DNA of 32,174 nucleotides. It comes from an uncultured Clostridia bacterium (lineage in GTDB: Bacteria; Bacillota; Clostridia; Lachnospirales; CAG-274). Location of the stretch: contig CANRPW010000025.1 of NCBI GenBank assembly GCA_947632615.1, positions 1 to 32,174 on the forward strand. The letters are read 5' to 3'. Of the stretch, positions 16,636 through 25,823 are shown in pieces. Below the pieces are notes generated by a model, which made no database searches, was not told the origin of the DNA, and saw only the letters and a list, made by a program, of their open reading frames with translations. How positions within the stretch are numbered: the stretch's first letter is position 1; each line of letters starts with the position of its first letter. Both the position numbers and the translations under genes were made by a program.

Positions 16636-17748
16636 ATGACCGAAGTGCTTATTACGGGATATCACGGATATGGAAACACCGGTGACGAGGCCATTCTTAT
16701 TGCAATTAAGGAAGGCATCGAAAAAATGAAGGCAGATATAAGTCTTACCGCTCTTTCATACAACCCGAAATTTACAAAAAGTGAATATGGAATAAACGCC
16801 GTAAAGAAATTTAATGTGTTTCAGGTGTTGAGGGCTGTTGCTAAATGCGATGTTCTGCTTTTTGGCGGAGGTACGCTTTTGCAGGATGTTTCCAGCACGA
16901 GGTCGCTTATTTATTATCTCAGCATTTTAAAGCTGGCTAAGCTTTTCAGAAAGAGGATAATGATATACGCAAACGGCATAGGGCCCGTCACCAAACCTTT
17001 GAACAGAAAGCTCATAGGCAAAATAGTAAACAAGGTGGACGTCATAACCTTAAGAGAAGAGCTTTCTCTTAACGAGCTTAAGGATATGAACGTAACGGCT
17101 CCCCCTACCTACATCACAGCTGACCCTGTGTTTAATCTTCAGTCGGAAAGCAAAGAAACGGCGCAGGATATTCTCGCCCGTGAGGGTGTGCCCACCGACA
17201 AGCCCATTGTGGGAATTGCCATAAGAGAATGGAAAAAGTCAAAATACGGCGAAGAATATGTAAGAGAAATAGCCATCGCCTGCGACAGCCTTACACGAAG
17301 CGGCAAAACAGTGCTGTTTATACCTATGGAGTTTAAGGCTGATATAGGCATATCAGAAAGAGCAAGAGCGCAGATGGAAGAAAAGAGCTATATACTCTCA
17401 AGCCCCTACCGACCGAAAGAAATTTTAGCCGTAGTCGGAGAGATGAGCCTTATTATAAGCATGAGATTGCACTCCCTTATATTTGCAGGCATTAAAAATG
17501 TGCCCATGTTAGGCATAGTCTACGACCCTAAGGTAGAGCATTATATAGACCTTTTAGGCGTAGGCAAGGCAGCGGATATAAGAGAGGAAAGACTTTCCGG
17601 GGCAGAGCTTGTAAAGCTCTCTGCTGATATATTTGATAATTATGATAAATATAAGGAAGACCTTGCAAAGAGAACGGCTCCCCTTACGGAAAAGGCAAAA
17701 AAGAACGATAAGCTGCTTAAGGAGCTTATAAGAAAGACGTTGTCTTAA
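16636..17748 (+). CDS. csaB: Polysaccharide pyruvyl transferase CsaB
   Basis: CsaB adds a ketal-linked pyruvate from phosphoenolpyruvate to a secondary cell wall polymer, creating the ligand for SLH domains of S-layer proteins. The 370-residue product starts MTEVLITGYHGYGNTGDEAIL, the family signature. It also contains LFGGGTLLQD and SMRLHSLIFAG (His279), as expected for this GT-B-like enzyme. I chose the ATG at 16636, with AGAGGA upstream. The longer frame from 16519 lies inside the ligase gene and adds a non-family extension. It directly precedes tagA (19 bp), a neighbourhood common in SLH-bearing Firmicutes. No SLH protein is encoded in the window. Confidence 0.93.
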   Translation: MTEVLITGYHGYGNTGDEAILIAIKEGIEKMKADISLTALSYNPKFTKSEYGINAVKKFNVFQVLRAVAKCDVLLFGGGTLLQDVSSTRSLIYYLSILKLAKLFRKRIMIYANGIGPVTKPLNRKLIGKIVNKVDVITLREELSLNELKDMNVTAPPTYITADPVFNLQSESKETAQDILAREGVPTDKPIVGIAIREWKKSKYGEEYVREIAIACDSLTRSGKTVLFIPMEFKADIGISERARAQMEEKSYILSSPYRPKEILAVVGEMSLIISMRLHSLIFAGIKNVPMLGIVYDPKVEHYIDLLGVGKAADIREERLSGAELVKLSADIFDNYDKYKEDLAKRTAPLTEKAKKNDKLLKELIRKTLS

Positions 17749-17767
17749 TTATTCAGGAGGTTTTTAA

Positions 17768-18562
17768 ATGGCAGGAATTTGTAAAATTATGGGAATACCC
17801 TTTAATAATATTTCTATGACAGAAGCCTTGGGAATGGTGCTTATAGCATTAGAGGAAAGGCGTAAAACTGTCATATATACGCCAAATCCCGAAATAGTTA
17901 TGGCGGCACAAAAGGATAAAGAATTTAAAGAGGTTTTAAAATCCGCCGATATTCTCATACCCGATGGCATCGGCATTGTAAAGGCTTCTAAACTCTATCA
18001 CAACCCCATAAAGGAAAGAGTGGCAGGCTATGACCTTGTGCAGGCTCTTTTTTCAAGGGTAAGAACCAGTGTAAACACCGTATACTTCCTCGGAGGCAAA
18101 GAGGGTATAGCCGAAAAGGCAAAGGAAAAAATGCAGAGAAAGTACAGGGGGCTAAACATCACAGGCACTCATCACGGATATTTTAAAGACGACTCCGAAG
18201 AAGAGGCCGCTATAATTGATGAAATAAACAGCCTTAACCCTGAAATATTGCTTGTAGGCTTAGGATATCCCAGACAGGAAAAATGGATAGCCAAGCATAA
18301 GGACGAGCTTAATTCTATAATTATGATAGCCGTAGGCGGCAGCTTTGACGTAATGAGCGGCGAAATAAAAAGAGCGCCGGAATTTTACAGAAATCACGGA
18401 CTTGAGTGGCTCTACAGACTTATTAAACAGCCCAGCAGATTTAAAAGAATGCTTGTTTTGCCCGTGTTTATGATAAGGGCTTTGGGCGAAAAATTCGGAG
18501 CAAATATAGAATTTAAGGGTGATAGGGTCACCATTGAAAAGGTCAATAAAAAGAGAAAATAA
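17768..18562 (+). CDS. tagA: WecG/TagA/CpsF family glycosyltransferase (GT26)
   Basis: TagA-type enzymes transfer N-acetylmannosamine or ManNAcA to a lipid-linked GlcNAc at the membrane, an early step of wall polymer synthesis. The 264-residue sequence has TPNPEIV at 38-44 and IPDGIGIV at 64-71. T38 and D66 fit the catalytic positions described for Thermoanaerobacter TagA. GLGYPRQEKW and the basic C-terminal tail (after about 195, GLEWLYRLIKQPSRFKRM), which mediates membrane contact, are present. A strong AGGAGG site lies upstream. It is the last gene of the operon, and element F starts within 15 bp of its stop. Pairing with the WecC-like dehydrogenase suggests a ManNAcA-containing polymer. 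Confidence 0.93.
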   Translation: MAGICKIMGIPFNNISMTEALGMVLIALEERRKTVIYTPNPEIVMAAQKDKEFKEVLKSADILIPDGIGIVKASKLYHNPIKERVAGYDLVQALFSRVRTSVNTVYFLGGKEGIAEKAKEKMQRKYRGLNITGTHHGYFKDDSEEEAAIIDEINSLNPEILLVGLGYPRQEKWIAKHKDELNSIIMIAVGGSFDVMSGEIKRAPEFYRNHGLEWLYRLIKQPSRFKRMLVLPVFMIRALGEKFGANIEFKGDRVTIEKVNKKRK

Positions 18563-18567
18563 AAAAG

Positions 18568-18737
18568 GTTGCGTCGCATTCAAACCGTCTGAAGACGGTT
18601 TGAATGGCGCCCCCGCGGGTCGGGGCTGGGGAAGATGACAGCGAGGCGGCAGGGCAGACGACCACATCCGTGGTCGTCTGCCCTGCCGCCTCGCTGTCAT
18701 CTTCCCCAGCCCCGATCGGCACCGCAGGTTGGTCGGT
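18568..18737. repeat. Palindromic intergenic element F (46-bp perfect stem)
   Basis: It starts GTTGCGTCGC and continues with a small perfect hairpin (arms 18577-18589 and 18594-18606, loop TGAA). A 46-bp perfect inverted repeat follows (arms 18620-18665 and 18670-18715, loop ATCC). It ends CCGCAGGTTGGTCGG. Read in reverse, this is the same order as element E: CCGACCAA...GCGG, large hairpin, small hairpin, GCAAC. It closes the polysaccharide operon and lies upstream of the promoter at 18759. Confidence 0.9.
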
Positions 18738-18758
18738 TTCCATTTTTGATTTTTGCTA

Positions 18759-18786
18759 TTGATTTTTGCTTTGATTGTGTTAGAAT
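18759..18786 (+). promoter_or_regulatory. Promoter of the VWA-AAA operon
   Basis: TTGATT (18759-18764) and TAGAAT (18781-18786) are 16 bp apart, with TG one base before the -10 forming an extended -10. The same TGTTAGAAT string occurs at the rpmE promoter. It lies 40 bases before the start at 18827. Confidence 0.65.
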
Positions 18787-18826
18787 AGAATAGGTTAAGT
18801 ATTAAGTGAATGGACGGAGACGGGCT

Positions 18827-20215
18827 ATGAGCAGAAGAAGCGAAAAAATTTCAAAAATAGGTCAAATGCTTATAGACAGCGCAAGAAGCGACTTGTTTTT
18901 GTCTATGCGATATTTAGATCTGGCGATTTTTGCTCTTGCGCCCGAAGCTTCCAATAAAATAGAAATATTGGGCACCGATGGAGATAAGCTATATTATTCA
19001 GGAGAGGGGCTTATAGAAGAATATAAAAAGAACGAAAGACAGATAAATCGTGATCTTCTCCACAGCATATTCCACTGCCTTTACAGACATTTATCCAACA
19101 GCGTAAAATATGAGGGCAAGGACGGCATTTATTGGGACATTGCCTGTGATATAGCCGTGGAATATCTGATAGACGGACTGGACGTTTCCGCATTAAATAC
19201 CATAGTTTCCAGATACAGAACATATATTTACAAAAGATTGTCTTTGGAGCTGGAAATATTTACTGCCGAGGGCATATATAAACAGCTTAAGGAATGGGAT
19301 ATTTCCGATGCCGACTTCAAAATAATGTATAAGGTGTTTAAAACCGACGACCACGGCTATTGGGCAAGACCGCAAAATAACAACGATCAGCCACAGGGCG
19401 GAGCGGAGGGCAGAAACAACCCAAGCGGTAAGCCTGAGGGAATAGCAAACGCCGAAAAGGCAAAGGATATAAACGACAAATGGAAGGACATAAGCGAAAG
19501 AACCACCTCCGAAGCCAATAGGCAGCTTCGGGGCAGCGGCGAGGGCGATGAAAGACTCCTTTTAAACCTTAAGGCGGCAAACAGGCGCAGATATAACTAC
19601 GGCGAGTTTTTAAAGCGCTTTGCAGTTTACGGCGAGGAGGTAAAGCCCGATCCCGATTCTTTTGATTATGGCTTTTACACTTACGGTCTTTCACTGTACG
19701 GCAATATGCCGATTATAGAGCCCCTTGAATATAAAGAGGTTAAAAAGGTAAACGATTTTGCAGTGGTCGTAGACACCTCGGCATCCTGTTCGGGAGAGGT
19801 AATAGAGAAATTTTTACGCCAAACCTTCACCCTGCTAAAGGGCAGAGAAAGCTTTTTCAGAAAGGTAAATATACACATTATACAGTGCGACAGCAAGGTG
19901 CAGAAGGATATAGCTGTAGACAGCTTAGAGCATATAGATAATATTTTTAACAGCTTTGAAGTAACCGGCTTTGGGGGAACCGACTTCCGCCCTGCCTTTG
20001 AATATGTTGATGAGCTTATAAAGACGGGCAAATTTAAAAACCTCAAAGGGCTTATATATTTTACAGACGGAGAGGGAATATATCCCGAAAAGCCCACGGC
20101 TTATGATACCGCCTTTGTATTTTTTAAGGATCATTATTTTGATGCCGAACCACCCGGCTGGGCAATAAAGATTATTTTAGATGAAGATGATTTAAACACG
20201 GGAGCAACACCATGA
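18827..20215 (+). CDS. VWA-like protein with DUF2201 putative metallopeptidase domain
   Basis: This is a 462-residue protein. The N-terminal half (about 1-150) matches the DUF2201 metallopeptidase-like domain: L77-L-H79-SIF-H83-CLYR-H88 supplies three histidines, followed by WDIACDIAVEYLI. A polar linker rich in N, G, Q and E (about 185-240) follows. The C-terminal von Willebrand A-type domain has a MIDAS start D316-T-S-A-S320, a threonine loop FGGTDFRP and a late TDGEG. Proteins of this type occur next to MoxR ATPases and are thought to act with them on protein complexes; the target is unknown. The ATG at 18827 has GGAG 7 bp upstream, better than the GTG at 18806. It overlaps the next gene by 4 bp (ATGA), so the two are coupled. 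Confidence 0.88.
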   Translation: MSRRSEKISKIGQMLIDSARSDLFLSMRYLDLAIFALAPEASNKIEILGTDGDKLYYSGEGLIEEYKKNERQINRDLLHSIFHCLYRHLSNSVKYEGKDGIYWDIACDIAVEYLIDGLDVSALNTIVSRYRTYIYKRLSLELEIFTAEGIYKQLKEWDISDADFKIMYKVFKTDDHGYWARPQNNNDQPQGGAEGRNNPSGKPEGIANAEKAKDINDKWKDISERTTSEANRQLRGSGEGDERLLLNLKAANRRRYNYGEFLKRFAVYGEEVKPDPDSFDYGFYTYGLSLYGNMPIIEPLEYKEVKKVNDFAVVVDTSASCSGEVIEKFLRQTFTLLKGRESFFRKVNIHIIQCDSKVQKDIAVDSLEHIDNIFNSFEVTGFGGTDFRPAFEYVDELIKTGKFKNLKGLIYFTDGEGIYPEKPTAYDTAFVFFKDHYFDAEPPGWAIKIILDEDDLNTGATP

Positions 20216-21684
20216 ATATTACAGATGCTAAAAAACAAATAAAAAATACTATAAGATCATATCTCAAAAAAGATGATTACGGCAGGTATGTAATACCTCT
20301 GAAATCTCAGCGCCCCATACTGCTTATGGGTGCACCCGGCATAGGCAAAACAGCGCTTATGGAGCAGATAGCAAGGGAGCTTTCTCTTAATCTTGTTTCC
20401 TATTCCATAACCCATCATACCCGCCAGTCGGCGCTTGGTCTGCCCTTTATAACCGAGCAGACGGGCAGAAGCGTTACTAAATATACTATGAGCGAAATAA
20501 TCGCCGAGATATACGATAAAATAGAGAGCACGGGCATAAAAGAGGGCATTTTATTTTTAGACGAGATAAACTGCGTGTCTGAGACCCTTGCCCCTGCCCT
20601 ACTCAGGTTTTTGCAGTATAAATATTTCGGCACTCACAAAATGCCGGAGGGCTTTGTGGTCGTAGCAGCGGGAAATCCCCCTGAGTTTAACCGCTCTGTA
20701 AGGGAGTTTGATATAGTTACTCTTGACAGAATGAAAAAGATAGATATAGAGCCAAGCCTTGAGGAATGGCTTAAATATGCCCTTGAGGAGGGCGTTCACG
20801 GAAGTATCATTTCTTATCTGAATATCAAAAAAGACAGCTTTTATAAAGCCGAAACCACCGTGGATGGGCTCGAAATAGCCACTGCAAGAGGCTGGGAGGA
20901 TCTTTCGCATATTATAAAGGCATATGAAGCTGAAGACATAAAGCTTAATTATGACGAGGTAAGAGCGTATATTCAAAATACTGAGATAGCTAAAGACTTC
21001 ACCATGTATTACGAGCTTTACACCAAGTATGAAAATGACTATAAAATAGGCGAAGTGCTTAAGGGCAAAACAGACGACAAGAGCGCAAGACGTCTGGGCT
21101 ATGGCAGCTTTGACGAAAAACTGTCTATAATAGGTCTTTTAACATCAGGGCTTAACGGATATTTTAAAGACTACGCCAAAGAAGACGATTTTGTGACAGG
21201 GCTTTATGATGCTCTTAAAAGGCTTAAGCTCTATTTGGATAAATGGAGCTATAAGGAAGCGGCGACTGCTGTTTTGGAAGAGAGAAACGTAGCTTATAAG
21301 CAGAAAAAGGCGGCTGAACTTTACACCAACACTTCTGAAGAAACTGCTATAAGAATACTCAGATGGCTTGAAAGCTCTTTAAGCCTTGACAGCTTTGATG
21401 AAGTAAAAGAGAGCTTCAATAAAGAAACGGAAGAGTTAAATGCAGCAGCGGACAGAGCTATGACAGCCCTTGACAGCTCATTCAGATTTATAGAGGTAGC
21501 ATTCGGCAAGGGACAGGAAATGGTCCTTTTCATAACCTCTCTCAATATGGACAGACACGCAGGGCGTTTCTTAAGCGACAATGAAAACGAAAAGTATATA
21601 AAATATAACAGAGAATTGCTTTTTGAAGAAAAAAGTAAGCAAATACAGAAGGAATTGGCAGAGCTTAAATATACATTTGACTGA
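20212..21684 (+). CDS. MoxR-like AAA ATPase
   Basis: This 490-residue AAA+ ATPase has Walker A G40-APGIGK-T47, Walker B FLD117-E118 in the string FLDEINC, and sensor 1 AAGNPPEFN. The order fits the MoxR/dynein-type group, whose members act as chaperones remodelling a partner protein, usually the adjacent VWA protein. The C-terminal 200 residues are helical and charged and belong to no domain I recognise. The start overlaps the VWA gene's stop. The following LRR gene is separated by palindromic element G, so the three may or may not share one transcript. Substrate and pathway are unknown. Confidence 0.9.
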   Translation: MNITDAKKQIKNTIRSYLKKDDYGRYVIPLKSQRPILLMGAPGIGKTALMEQIARELSLNLVSYSITHHTRQSALGLPFITEQTGRSVTKYTMSEIIAEIYDKIESTGIKEGILFLDEINCVSETLAPALLRFLQYKYFGTHKMPEGFVVVAAGNPPEFNRSVREFDIVTLDRMKKIDIEPSLEEWLKYALEEGVHGSIISYLNIKKDSFYKAETTVDGLEIATARGWEDLSHIIKAYEAEDIKLNYDEVRAYIQNTEIAKDFTMYYELYTKYENDYKIGEVLKGKTDDKSARRLGYGSFDEKLSIIGLLTSGLNGYFKDYAKEDDFVTGLYDALKRLKLYLDKWSYKEAATAVLEERNVAYKQKKAAELYTNTSEETAIRILRWLESSLSLDSFDEVKESFNKETEELNAAADRAMTALDSSFRFIEVAFGKGQEMVLFITSLNMDRHAGRFLSDNENEKYIKYNRELLFEEKSKQIQKELAELKYTFD

Positions 21685-21698
21685 TATATAAAGTCTTT

Positions 21699-21860
21699 GC
21701 CGACCAAACAGCGGTTGCCGGGTCGAGGGGCACGGGAGAGGATGAGCCAAAGGAGCGAGACTTGTCCGCTCCTTTGGCTCATCCTCTCCCGTGCCCCTCG
21801 ACCCGCCCGCGGCCCCTCCTGCAATAAACGCCTTTACGGCGTTTTGGAAGGAGAGGGCAA
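21699..21860. repeat. Palindromic intergenic element G
   Basis: It begins GCCGACCAAACAGCGG, nearly identical to element E. A 39-bp perfect inverted repeat follows (arms 21719-21757 and 21767-21805, 9-nt loop). Next comes a less regular small hairpin (21826-21832 with 21838-21844, and an outer 21816-21820 with 21849-21853). It ends GAGGGCAA. It lies between the AAA ATPase gene and the LRR gene, all on the plus strand. The two-step small stem is the most eroded in the set. Confidence 0.88.
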
Positions 21861-21888
21861 ATATATATTTTAAAAGCAAGGTATAAAA

Positions 21889-22776
21889 ATGGGAATTATA
21901 GACTATTTGGGAAGTAAAATAGAATATGATATAAAAAACAGCGGGGCTGAGATAATAAAATGCGACTTCGTGGGTGACGAGCTTATATTGCCCGATGAAA
22001 TTGAAGGTGTCAGGGTCACATCTATTGGAAGATATGGTCTTAGCGGCAAAAGAGAGCTGAAAAAAGTTATCTTGCCAAAAGAGCTTGAAAGTATAAGAAA
22101 TCTTGCTTTTTATAATGACAGAGGACTTGAAACCCTTGACCTGCCCGAAACGCTTTACAGAATAGGCGGAGATGCCTTTAAAAATTGCGACGGCATAAAA
22201 AATGTTGTTATAAGAAACGATAGAATGCTTAAGTATGTACTTGACGAGCTTTCACAGGAGCTTACGGTGACGTTTAAAACTCAGGCTGATGAAATAGTCT
22301 GGCAGCTGGTATTTCCTGTGAATGCAGAGAGCTTTTCCGAAGACGTGCCCGGCAGAGCCTTTCACCGCACCTTTTCAGGCCCCGGTTATACCTACAGAAA
22401 GGAAACCGTTGGCAGAGAGATAGGCTTTAAACTCTATGACAGGCTTTTTGGCAGAACCTTGGAGGAAGAAACAACAGATACTCTTTCATATCTTGCATTT
22501 TGCAGGCTCGCCTACCCTTATAAGTTAGACGACACTTCAAAAGCGACCTATCTTGACTATTTAAGAGAAAACGCTTATGAGGCAGGCAAGGGTTTTATTG
22601 AAAGGCATATATTCGGAGCCGTTTATTATATGATAAAAGAAAAACTATTTTCAGAGGAAGCCGCAGATGAGCTTCTCGGTTTTGCAAGGGGCATAAATGA
22701 TGCGGAAACAGCGAGTATGCTTATGGACTATAAGCTTAAAAATTTCGGGAAGAAAAGAAAGCGCTTTGAGCTTTGA
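21889..22776 (+). CDS. Leucine-rich repeat (BspA-like, LRR_5) protein
   Basis: This is a 295-residue protein. Residues about 25-110 carry three to four BspA-type repeats: DELILPDEIEGVRVTSIGRY, then ELKKVILPKELESIRNLAFY, then LETLDLPETLYRIGGDAF. The rest is helical and unlike known domains. There is no signal peptide, transmembrane helix or wall anchor, so unlike many BspA proteins it is probably cytoplasmic. It follows the VWA and AAA genes in the same direction, suggesting it recognises a target or partner for that ATPase system, which is inference. The ribosome binding site is AAGCAAGG, modest in strength. Confidence 0.8.
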   Translation: MGIIDYLGSKIEYDIKNSGAEIIKCDFVGDELILPDEIEGVRVTSIGRYGLSGKRELKKVILPKELESIRNLAFYNDRGLETLDLPETLYRIGGDAFKNCDGIKNVVIRNDRMLKYVLDELSQELTVTFKTQADEIVWQLVFPVNAESFSEDVPGRAFHRTFSGPGYTYRKETVGREIGFKLYDRLFGRTLEEETTDTLSYLAFCRLAYPYKLDDTSKATYLDYLRENAYEAGKGFIERHIFGAVYYMIKEKLFSEEAADELLGFARGINDAETASMLMDYKLKNFGKKRKRFEL

Positions 22777-22792
22777 TGTTAGGGGGATATTT

Positions 22793-23281
22793 ATGAAAAA
22801 ACTATTGATCTGTATGCTTATGGCAGTAATTCTTGCAGGCTGTGGAAGTGAAATTCCTAAGGAACAGAAAAATGCTTCTGCCAAGCAGGAGGAAAACAAG
22901 AGTGCCGACAGTGAAGATATTTTCAATGCCTGTGTACACAGCGGAGAGTTCGACAAGCTGGTAGACTTTGACAGCGACTATATGCTTATTTATTTTGGCA
23001 TAGACACAAAAAATCTTGTTAATTTTGCTGCGGGAGAGGCTCTTGATGCCACAAGCGCCGACACCCTTATTGTTCTTAAGGTTCAGGAAGGCAAGATGAA
23101 GGATGTAAAGGAAAAAATAGACACCTATTTTGAACGTAAACTTGAAGAGCTTGAAAACTATAACGCCGAAGAATATGCAAAGGCTAAAAAATGTAAGGTT
23201 GTGGAAAACGGAGATTATTTATATCTTGCTATTTGTGAAGAACCCGACAAAGTGGAAGACATTATTGAAGGAATGATTTGA
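22793..23281 (+). CDS. DUF4358 family lipoprotein
   Basis: This is a 162-residue lipoprotein with a clean lipobox: MKKLLICMLMAVILAGC with Cys17 as the lipidated residue. A polar linker rich in K, E, N and S and a compact alpha/beta domain follow. It matches the DUF4358 family, which has no known activity but is frequently found beside MBOAT and DHHW genes in Clostridia. I set the start at 22793, after AGGGGG. The longer frame from 22697 runs inside the LRR gene and would hide the signal peptide. The MBOAT gene begins one base after its stop, indicating tight coupling. A role as an envelope accessory in polymer acylation is inferred from context. Confidence 0.83.
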   Translation: MKKLLICMLMAVILAGCGSEIPKEQKNASAKQEENKSADSEDIFNACVHSGEFDKLVDFDSDYMLIYFGIDTKNLVNFAAGEALDATSADTLIVLKVQEGKMKDVKEKIDTYFERKLEELENYNAEEYAKAKKCKVVENGDYLYLAICEEPDKVEDIIEGMI

Positions 23282-23282
23282 T

Positions 23283-24701
23283 ATGGTTTTTTCAAGCCTT
23301 GAATTTCTGTTCTTTTTTCTGCCTATATTTCTCGTAATATATTATATATCTCCCGGCAAAATAAAAAATGCTGTTCTGCTGATATTCAGCCTTATTTTTT
23401 ACAGCTGGGGCGAACCTGTTTATATATTGCTATTAATAGCCGCATCTATAGTAGGCTATGCCTGCGGCAGACTGACAGAAAAATTTGCACAAAACCTATT
23501 TTTAAAAAGACTGATACTTATTATAGGCGTAGGCTTTGGTGTTATGCTTTTGGCTGTGTTTAAATATACCGACCTCATAATATCGACTATAGACTCGGTT
23601 TTTTCACTTGATATAGCTGCCCCGAAGCTCAGGCTTCCTATTGGCATAAGCTTTTTCACATTTCAGATAATGGGGTATACTGCCGACGTATATATGGGAA
23701 GAATAAAGGCTGAAAAGAGCTTTGTGGATTTCTTTACATTTATATGTATGTTTCCTCAGCTTATAGCGGGTCCCATTGTAAGATATCAGGACGTAAGCGA
23801 GGCGCTGCACCACAGAGAGCACAGCCTTAAAGGCTTTTCAGGCGGTGTTTTCAGATTTACAAACGGTCTTATAAAAAAAGTATTGATTGCCGACAGACTG
23901 GGTATTTTGTGGACGGCTATAAAGGGCAGCGATTACTCTTCTCTTTCGGCATCTTCTGCCTGGCTTGGCATAATCTGCTTTACCCTTCAGCTGTATTTTG
24001 ACTTCTCGGGCTATGCCGATATGGCAATAGGCATGGGTAGGATGATGGGCTTCAGATATGTAGAAAATTTCGACCACCCCCTTTATTCGAGATCCATCAC
24101 AGAGTTTTGGCGCAAATGGCACATTTCCCTTTCATCATGGTTTCGTGATTATGTATATATCCCCTTGGGCGGAAACCGAAAGGGTGTTCTGCGGCATATT
24201 ATAAATATACTTATAGTCTGGGCTCTTACAGGGCTTTGGCACGGCGCTTCGTGGAATTTTATGGTATGGGGACTTTATTACGGAGTTATACTCATACTTG
24301 AAAAATATGTATGGGGCAAAGGACTTGAAAAACTGCCTTCGGTTGTGAGATATTTATATTCGGCTTTTATTATAGTTTTGGGCTTTGCTATATTCGATAT
24401 TACCGATATGGGGCTTATACCCGGGTATTTCAAGGCTTTGTTCTTTATGACAGGGGCTGCGCCTATAAGCAATGACTTTATTTTTTATGTAATGAACTAT
24501 AAAGTCGTTATCATAGCGGCGCTTGTTTTTGCTGCGCCGACCTATACCTTTTTATCGGAGCGTGTGAGAAGAATAAACAGCCTTTATATAAGGCAGGGAC
24601 TGCTTTTTTCCGGCGGGCTTATCAGGGTTGCAGCATTTATAATAGCTGTTTCCTATATGGTAAGCAGTGCATACAGTCCGTTTTTATATTTCAGATTTTG
24701 A
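23283..24701 (+). CDS. MBOAT family O-acyltransferase (AlgI/PatA/DltB-like)
   Basis: This 472-residue multi-pass membrane acyltransferase is of the AlgI type. These proteins move an acyl group, usually acetyl, across the membrane for transfer to an exported polysaccharide. The family signature is complete: EFWRKWHISLSSWFRDYVY, IPLGGNR, and GLWHGASWNF containing the catalytic His320. About ten to twelve hydrophobic helices are spread across the sequence. It sits in a four-gene set with DUF4358, DHHW and SGNH proteins, the usual partners for extracellular O-acetylation. DltB is less likely because dltA and dltC are absent nearby. There is a 1-bp gap upstream, and the TGA overlaps the ribosome binding site region of the next gene. 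Confidence 0.94.
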   Translation: MVFSSLEFLFFFLPIFLVIYYISPGKIKNAVLLIFSLIFYSWGEPVYILLLIAASIVGYACGRLTEKFAQNLFLKRLILIIGVGFGVMLLAVFKYTDLIISTIDSVFSLDIAAPKLRLPIGISFFTFQIMGYTADVYMGRIKAEKSFVDFFTFICMFPQLIAGPIVRYQDVSEALHHREHSLKGFSGGVFRFTNGLIKKVLIADRLGILWTAIKGSDYSSLSASSAWLGIICFTLQLYFDFSGYADMAIGMGRMMGFRYVENFDHPLYSRSITEFWRKWHISLSSWFRDYVYIPLGGNRKGVLRHIINILIVWALTGLWHGASWNFMVWGLYYGVILILEKYVWGKGLEKLPSVVRYLYSAFIIVLGFAIFDITDMGLIPGYFKALFFMTGAAPISNDFIFYVMNYKVVIIAALVFAAPTYTFLSERVRRINSLYIRQGLLFSGGLIRVAAFIIAVSYMVSSAYSPFLYFRF

Positions 24702-24709
24702 GGTGTAAT

Positions 24710-25807
24710 ATGAAAAAAACCGGCATCCTGACAGCGGTTTTGGCAACTGCTTTGACCGTTTGTTTTTTTGTACTTCCCAAAATGTCGTTTTCTGAGAATG
24801 AAAACAGATATTTGCAGACTTTTCCCCAAATAAGCATAAATAATGTGAAAAGCGGCGATTTTAGTAAAGAGCTTGGAGATTATATAAGCGACCGTTTTCC
24901 TTTCAGGGACTTTTTTCTTAATGCAAATTCCGTTTTTGAAACAAAGGCTTTGGGTAAAAGTGAAATAAACGGCGTATATGTATGCATTGACGGCTATTAT
25001 ATAGAAAAATACGAAAAGCCCGAAAGCACAGATGAAATTATTGACATTATAAATAATTTTGACGAAAAAACAGAGGCTGATATTTATATGAGCCTTGTGC
25101 CTACGGCATATGCAATATATGAAGACAAGCTGCCGAGCTTTGCCCCCAAGGGCGGACAGCTTGAAACTATGGAGCAAATTTATGAAGCTACCAATGCCAA
25201 AGATATAGATGTAAGCGGAGTTTTGTCAGAAAACAAGGACAAAAAGCTATATTACAGGCTGGATCATCACTGGACAACAGAGGGAGCTTATATAGCCTAC
25301 AGAGAAATAATAAGCCGTATGGGCTTTGAGCCTGGGGAGAGGGCGGAGTTTGAGCCTAAGACAGTCACCGAGGATTTTAAGGGAACAATATATTCTAAAA
25401 TAAATTTACCCAATATAGACGGCGAAAGTATAGAGGTTTGGGATAGCGGTGACAAGCTGAAGGTAAGCTATGAAGACACGAATGAAATCTCCCACAGCTT
25501 ATATAACTTTGACTATGCAGACAAGAAGGACAAATATTCTCTGTTTCTCAACAACATTCACACTTTGATAGAGATAACTAATGAAAATGCAGAGTCTGAC
25601 AGAAGCCTTGCTGTTATAAAGGACAGCTATGCAAACTGCCTTATACCCTTTCTTACACGGCATTTTAAAAGCATATATGTTTTTGATACCAGATATTATA
25701 AGGGCTCTGTAAGTGAATTTATAAATGAAAAAGGCATATCCGACGTTTTGTTTTTATATAATATGAATACCATAGACAACGACCTGGGAATAAGAGCCGT
25801 TTTCTGA
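24710..25807 (+). CDS. DHHW family protein (AlgJ/AlgX-like, extracellular)
   Basis: This 365-residue protein has one N-terminal hydrophobic segment (about 4-22) that is a signal anchor, so the domain lies outside the cell. The family-naming motif D185-H-H-W188 is present in YRLDHHWTTEGAY, and VIKDSYANCLIPFL supplies the second conserved Asp-Ser region. DHHW proteins are SGNH-like and related to AlgJ/AlgX; they accept acyl groups brought by MBOAT proteins and pass them to polysaccharide. The ATG at 24710 with AGGTG just upstream is preferred over the TTG at 24698. The next gene starts 16 bp downstream. Confidence 0.87.
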   Translation: MKKTGILTAVLATALTVCFFVLPKMSFSENENRYLQTFPQISINNVKSGDFSKELGDYISDRFPFRDFFLNANSVFETKALGKSEINGVYVCIDGYYIEKYEKPESTDEIIDIINNFDEKTEADIYMSLVPTAYAIYEDKLPSFAPKGGQLETMEQIYEATNAKDIDVSGVLSENKDKKLYYRLDHHWTTEGAYIAYREIISRMGFEPGERAEFEPKTVTEDFKGTIYSKINLPNIDGESIEVWDSGDKLKVSYEDTNEISHSLYNFDYADKKDKYSLFLNNIHTLIEITNENAESDRSLAVIKDSYANCLIPFLTRHFKSIYVFDTRYYKGSVSEFINEKGISDVLFLYNMNTIDNDLGIRAVF

Positions 25808-25823
25808 CGGTGTGGAGGTTTTT

